Shown: positions 59,411 through 64,000 of the stretch, in pieces
Position numbering within the stretch: the first letter of the stretch is position 1
Layout: every line of letters starts with the position of its first letter
NCBI GenBank assembly: GCA_019973155.2
Contig: BPQB01000007.1
Coordinates: forward strand, 620,001 to 684,000
DNA length: 64,000 nt
Direction: 5' to 3'
From: Phanerochaete sordida
Taxonomy: Eukaryota > Basidiomycota > Agaricomycetes > Polyporales > Phanerochaetaceae
Notes under the pieces: model-generated
The model's input: the letters and a program-made list of their open reading frames with translations, nothing else
Database searches by the model: none
Told to the model about the DNA's origin: nothing
Made by a program: the position numbers and the translations under genes

Positions 59411-60034
59411 GCGAAGTGCGCGTAGAGTCCACAGCTCGACAAAACCTTTGAATTCGCCCGCGGGGTGATGTAGTTATACCGCAGCCCTTCGAGCGGGCGT
59501 GGAGTGGCCTGCAGGTCGTCCTGCACAATATGCACGAGTTACGACCAGGCGACGCAGCACTCTCCAGCTGTGAGAGACAGCTGAAAATTCGTGCGAAAGT
59601 TCCAGACATCTTCCCTGTTCCCATGATGTCATCTGCTATCCAGCGACGCTCAAAAGGAGGCGATCACCCTCGGGACCGCTCACACGACTTTACCTCTATC
59701 CTCTCCGTCGTGACCGTTGCTACCGCCGTTCTGGCGGTGTGCGGGCATGTCTGGTGGAGGATAGGGCGGGCAGCCCCCAGGCATACCTTACGCGACGCCG
59801 ACGGGGCTATGAATCGTGTGAGATCGCATCCGGAGTCTACTTGTCAACCCTCTCAGCTGTTTACAACACTCTGAGGGTCTAGACGGCCTCCAACATGGTA
59901 TTACGTATCTGCTCACGCCTTTACACACAAACAACAAAGAATTACTGTACTTAGAGTGAACTGTCTGTCCCGAATCACGAAGGTCCCCTTTGAGTCCACC
60001 AATGGAACGCCGAACAAAACCACGACACCGACGG
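59411..60034. other. Intergenic region
   Basis: Contains an open frame at about 59530-59874 (+) with one hydrophobic stretch (SILSVVTVATAVLAVCGHVW) that I cannot support as a gene. Nothing else seen. Confidence 0.35.
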
Positions 60035-60896
60035 CTACGGGTCCCGCCCATTAAATCGGTGCCAATATCCCTGCAGGCGGCTCGCGCACGACCGAACCGA
60101 CATGAACGACCTCGTGCTGCGGAGGCTGCTCTGCGATCGCACAGAACGGATGCTCCGCGCGTCCGACGCGCTCGCCGTCCGGCGTGTGCTGTCGCTCCGT
60201 CGCGGAGGCGCCTCCCACAGTGGGAACGGGCCCGAGATGCATGGCCGCTCAGGCACAGGCGGCTCTTCCTTCTTCTTGCCCTTGCCCACGGCGGTGAGCC
60301 AGCTAATGAAGCCGAGGACGCGGTTCTTTGTCGACGTCGCAGAGGTCGGGCTCGGGACACCCGGAGACGCCCCGCCCTCGTCCTCGTCTTCGTCTTCGTA
60401 ATGTATTGTCGGCATGTCGAGGAACTTAACCGAGGGCGGTGCTCGGGCTCGTTTCGTTCGCATCGATGATCCCGTCGACAAGATAGATCGCGCAGGTGCT
60501 GGTCGTGAGGTCGTGGAGGTGATTGATGTTGAGCGGTGTCGAGTATGCGCAGGAGCTCGCGGCGAGATAATGCCGGAAGGCACTGAAGATGAGCTCGAGG
60601 GGGTTCGCTGCATGGGTTCCGGCCACAAATCGTCGTCGTCTTCGTCCTCAAAGTCTGTCGTACTCGTCGTCGATGAAGTACCGGTGGAAGATATCTCTGG
60701 TTCGTCCGACGACGAAAAGGGCTTAGACGCGAATGGATCGCCACAAGTCGTGGTCGCAGCCTACATCGCACAAAGGATTGGAGAGCTCAATGAGCATTGT
60801 GCTCGGCTATAAGACGGGAACAATCGGGACTTACCCAATCCGCGGATGATATGATAAAGTCGGCAAGGGGTATATCCAGCACAGGCGAGCCGACAT
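60035..60896 (-). CDS. Hypothetical Ser-rich, acidic/basic protein
   Basis: Two-exon model. ATG at 60894-60896 opens MSARLCWIYPLADFIISSAD and W, GT-AG intron, then ATTTCGDPFASKPFSSSDE and FEDEDDDDLWPEPMQRTPSS. The large second exon is low-complexity: TPSSSSSVPSG, TRHRSTSITSTTS, YEDEDEDEGGASPGV, TKNRVLGFISWLTAVGKGKK, then many Ser-Arg pairs (RSIRSVRSQSSLRSTRSF) to the stop at 60035. No family recognised. The Arg-Ser pairs might be phosphorylated or bind RNA or membranes, but this is only a composition argument. The start exon is tentative. Confidence 0.5.
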
Positions 60897-61706
60897 CCTA
60901 TCGCGAGCTGAGAACTTCAACGCGCAAAAAAGCGGGTAGGACTGACTTCAAGGTCTTCGTCTTGCTCGCAGCTAAAGAAAGTCGTGACGCTTGTCGGGGA
61001 CTGTTGGGCCGTCATAAGCACCCAGAAAGTGTCACAAGTGCATGTCTAAAGCGTACCTTCGACCCTCTGCTCGATCGCATCCACTCTGCCATAACTTTAT
61101 CGCTGGCACGCGGAGGCGAACAGGAGCTACTTGTTCCCTGCATCGCCCGACGTGAGCGCTCGATGTGGGTCGTTTGCTTGGGAAGGTGGAGGGGGTGCTC
61201 ACGGGGGTCGGTGAGCAAAGGACGAAACTTCCCTTGTCGAGTTTCTAAGGTTGTTGTTGGGCGCGCGGAAGACACGTTCTGAGCGGTGGGTTGAAGGGAT
61301 GGGGGAAAGATGAGTGCATGGGTGCGTAATGAGCTGTCACTTAAACAAAGCGTGTAAAAGGCGTGTATCAAGAACAACACGAGGTGGTCGGCTATGAGAG
61401 CGCTGGAACGCAGGGACTGGGAACCAATAGCAGCCGCGCACCGAGTAAAGACCGTTCGACTGCTCTTGTTCTGCTTGGAAGGACGTTACGTGACAACACT
61501 TCGAGAAGAATAAGGGAAGCGCATGGGTGGGTAAAGTGCGCGTTTGATACCAGCCTTGGGTCATGCATTCTGGTAAAATATTATGCTGGCAACATGCGAG
61601 CACTTGGTGAGATGGGTGTAGCAGAACAGAAACAAGTATACGTACCACAAGTAAATTACAATATCCAGCACAAAAAACAGCCCGGCGGCGACTCCCACAC
61701 AAAAGC
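60897..61706. other. Intergenic region
   Basis: Upstream of the Ser-rich gene and downstream of mL43. I see no supported gene or repeat. Confidence 0.45.
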
Positions 61707-62197
61707 TCAGATCTTGAACGGCTCCTCCACGTGAAGACCGGACCAGATGCCCCTCGCAGCCTCGGTAGTACTCTCGACAGTTCTCCTCTTGAGAGGTTTG
61801 ATCTTCGCACCCGAGCTGTCCAGTAGGAGTTGAACCTTTTGCGCCACACCGGTGACCTCGAAGCCGTTTAGCGGGATGACCTTTTCGCGGTCATTCACTG
61901 TATAACACCATATTAGCAGCGGGCGTATTTACAACATTGCAGCTTACAGTAGAAGCCTCGGATAATGGGCTCCTTGTGTGTTCGCTGTTTGACGACGAAC
62001 TCGACGTGAGGATTTGCGCGTGCGAGGGCTTCCAAGTGGTTCCGGATATACGTCCGAGAGTTAGCGGACGATGGCCATTTGTCGCAATACTCGAAGACGA
62101 GTTTCCGAATTTGAGGAATGAAGGCTCCGTGGCCGTTAGCTGGCCGCGAGCTTAGCTGCGCACGGAGCAACGGGCGGAGCGTGGTGGGCGGAGGCAT
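61707..62197 (-). CDS. MRPL51: Mitochondrial large-subunit ribosomal protein mL43 (MRPL51)
   Basis: Structural protein of the mitochondrial ribosome large subunit, with the L51/S25/CI-B8 thioredoxin-like domain. Start ATG 62195-62197 (MPPPTTLRPLLRAQLSSRPA). The domain reads HGAFIPQIRKLVFEYCDKWP, SSANSRTYIRNHLEALARAN, PHVEFVVKQRTHKEPIIRGF, and after an intron of about 50 bp, YLNDREKVIPLNG. The end, SGLHVEEPFKI, is a usual short tail. Length about 145 residues fits the family. Divergent from the next gene, sharing a 334-bp promoter that contains an ACGCGT site (about 62434-62445). Confidence 0.9.
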
Positions 62198-62531
62198 GAT
62201 GAGCGACGCGAAGAGACGGAGCGCAGGGAGCCGAAACTGACAATAATCTAACGGGTTAAACAGCGGGGGTAAGCCTGGGACGTGCGCGCTTGAAGGGCGT
62301 GTTACGCAAGAACTGATAGTTTGTTACTACATAACAAGCTGAGTTTGAACCTGTAAGTAGAGAGTAAGACTAGTGGGAACGCCCAACCTTTCCCTCACGC
62401 TCCCTCCACGGCTCGGATTTTTCGAGTAATTCCAGTCGCGAACGCGTTCACCACTTACATTTGCCGCCAAAGACGCGTTCAGCGTGTAGGCACTCTTCAA
62501 AACACTCGCCATTCAGCTCGAAGACAGAGTC
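62198..62531. other. Divergent promoter, mL43 / nuclear protein
   Basis: 334 bp between two divergent start codons; contains an ACGCGT-like element but no gene. Confidence 0.45.
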
Positions 62532-64000
62532 ATGGCTCGAGCTACTCGCTCAACAGCGAACCAGGAAAAGGAGAAGCCAGCTGAAACTCCCCAGCCTGGA
62601 CGCAAGCCCGCAAACAAGAAGCGGAAACGTTCCTCGGCCGCAAACGAGTCCGAACTTCCAGCCGCAAAGGTCGGACGGACAGACGACGACATCAAGGAGG
62701 AAGACCTGCAGGATGGCCAGGAATTGCAAACAGAGGAGACGGCAGAGTCTGAGTTGCCCAGCAGTGGAGACGTTCCCATTCGAGACGAGGACGCGGAGAA
62801 GATCCTGGAGGTCCTTGAGACGTGCGTCTTCCCTCTCTACACACTTCTTCCAGCTAAGGCTCTTTCCTCCGCAGTGTCGACACGCAAGGGTTACTAGACC
62901 GAATATTCCCATTGCCAACCGAGCATGCATCAGACTCGGATGCAGGCCCCTCAACAGGCACGCAGTCTTACTCGTTCCGAGCTCTCCTCAAGTCACCCAG
63001 CAAGTTCCCACTGAAGATTCTACGTGTGAGTTCGTCATGCTGTGCGATCCATACTTACTCTGAACCTGGTTTGACAGACTGCGGTGCATCACCTCTTCCC
63101 TATATCCTCCCATCCCCGGTCTCGACCATCTGCAACCGCTGCCGAGCAGCTCAAGTTCTGCCATCTCGCTCTCTCGCTTCTCAACCAAGCATCCCACCAT
63201 TCCGCCCCTGTTCCACTCAACGTGGAGAGTCTTCTGGCCAGCCACTTAGGCAAAGACGACAGCCACGACGAGGACTCGAAACCACAGGGCCGCCGGAAGT
63301 ACGCGCTCGTCCAGCGACTTCCTACAGGCGACTGGTGGTCTTCTGTCAACTCCTCCTACCCGTCGTCCTCTTCCGACGGCAAGGACATCAAGAGTCTTGG
63401 TACGGGTTATGCCGAACTCGTTTCCATCTTCCCGTCCGCGCCTGTAGCAGAAGACTACCAGCCGACTTTAGGCAGTTATGTCAAGAAGCGACCTCCAGTG
63501 CACCATGTCGTGCCGGAGCCCAGACGCCTGTCATGTGGAAAGTTTCTTGACTACGGACCCAACACCACTTTCGCACCAGTATTCGACGGAGAAGGCGTGG
63601 AGGTGGGACAGTTCTCACTCAGCGAGACCCTCTTCTACCGTCAGCGAGACAGGCTGCACAGGGATCGCATTCGGCGGCAGCGTCGACAGCTGGGACAGCG
63701 GCACGACGCCACAGTTGAAGACGCGTCCGAAATTGTCGAGATCGAGAAGCCTTCCGAGGACAAGCCAGCGGCCGAGCCTGACGTGCCTTTGGAGGGTCTG
63801 CTCTCAGCCGAGGAGGTGGCGTCAATCAAACAAGCACTAGGCTCTTTGGAACTCGAGGCAGCCGTCGATGAGCTCCTGCGACGAAATGCTCGTGCACTCA
63901 CTCGGCTCGAGCAGTTGCAAGCAGAACGATTGCTTTCCGAGGGTGGGTCGAAGCCGGTGGAAGTCGGCTCTGAGGAGTGGGATACAGGTACATTAACCTT
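62532..64000 (+). CDS. Nuclear-looking protein of unknown function (partial, runs off window)
   Basis: Start ATG 62532 (MARATRSTANQEKEKPAETP). A basic nuclear-localisation-type stretch NKKRKRSSAANE follows, then an acidic region. Introns at about 62821-62873 and 63026-63077 (GT-AG, frame kept). Landmarks: EKILEVLETVDTQGLLDRIF, SFRALLKSPSKFPLKILRTA, RKYALVQRLPTGDWWSSVNS, GYAELVSIFPSAP, LSCGKFLDYGPNTTFAPVFD, LEGLLSAEEVASIKQALGSL. The YALVQRLPTGDWW part resembles what I recall of chromatin-remodelling (SWI/SNF, RSC-type) accessory subunits, but I cannot assign the family firmly. The frame is open to near 63987, where a GTACAT donor may start the next intron. Confidence 0.65.

Overview
The window is nuclear DNA of a filamentous basidiomycete, most likely a white-rot polypore. 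Genes are split by many short GT-AG introns of about 50-70 bases, two tRNA genes carry short introns, and there is a class II lignin peroxidase with a Kex2-type propeptide. Other gene families (Las1, a Mep-type ammonium transporter, tandem metallothioneins, several basidiomycete-style membrane proteins) fit this. No prokaryotic features are seen.

Layout. 0-3 kb: 3' end of an MFS transporter, a tail-anchored Nudix hydrolase and an intron-containing tRNA-Gln(CTG). 3.0-4.86 kb: a non-autonomous hAT-type transposon with a perfect 8-bp target duplication and a smaller palindromic element nested in it. 5.3-12.3 kb: two PIF1-like helicase genes on the minus strand (A and B), separated by a second inverted-repeat element. 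13.2-22.3 kb: minus-strand genes for lignin peroxidase, a dienelactone-hydrolase-family protein, two small intronless unknowns that resemble each other, two tandem metallothioneins rebuilt from micro-exons, and a DUF7702-like membrane protein. 23.4-29.5 kb: Las1 (pre-rRNA endonuclease), a single-pass membrane protein and a WRN-type DEDDy 3'-5' exonuclease. 29.8-43.8 kb: five head-to-tail PIF1-like helicase genes (C-G). 45-51.6 kb: a multi-pass membrane protein, tRNA-His(GTG), an F-box protein and an ammonium transporter. 51.6-54.8 kb: a long gene-poor, partly GC-rich stretch. 54.8-64 kb: two tandem TPR genes, a Ser-rich unknown, mitochondrial ribosomal protein mL43 and the start of a nuclear-looking protein cut by the window end.

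The most unusual feature is the helicase array. Genes C, D, E and F each begin with an RNase H1-type N-terminal hybrid-binding domain (the Cauli_VI/viroplasmin fold that grips RNA:DNA hybrids) joined to a PIF1 motor, with no RNase H nuclease domain. C-F each have a TCACGT(G) element 152-162 bp before the start codon. Gene G has lost the hybrid-binding domain and gained an acidic tail with four SUMO-acceptor-type motifs, while E has two SUMO-interacting-like motifs. The array starts head-to-head with the WRN-type exonuclease. I infer a locally expanding family acting on R-loops or other RNA:DNA hybrids. That function, and any link to the exonuclease or SUMO, is inference.

Exon boundaries were read by eye and should be treated as models.
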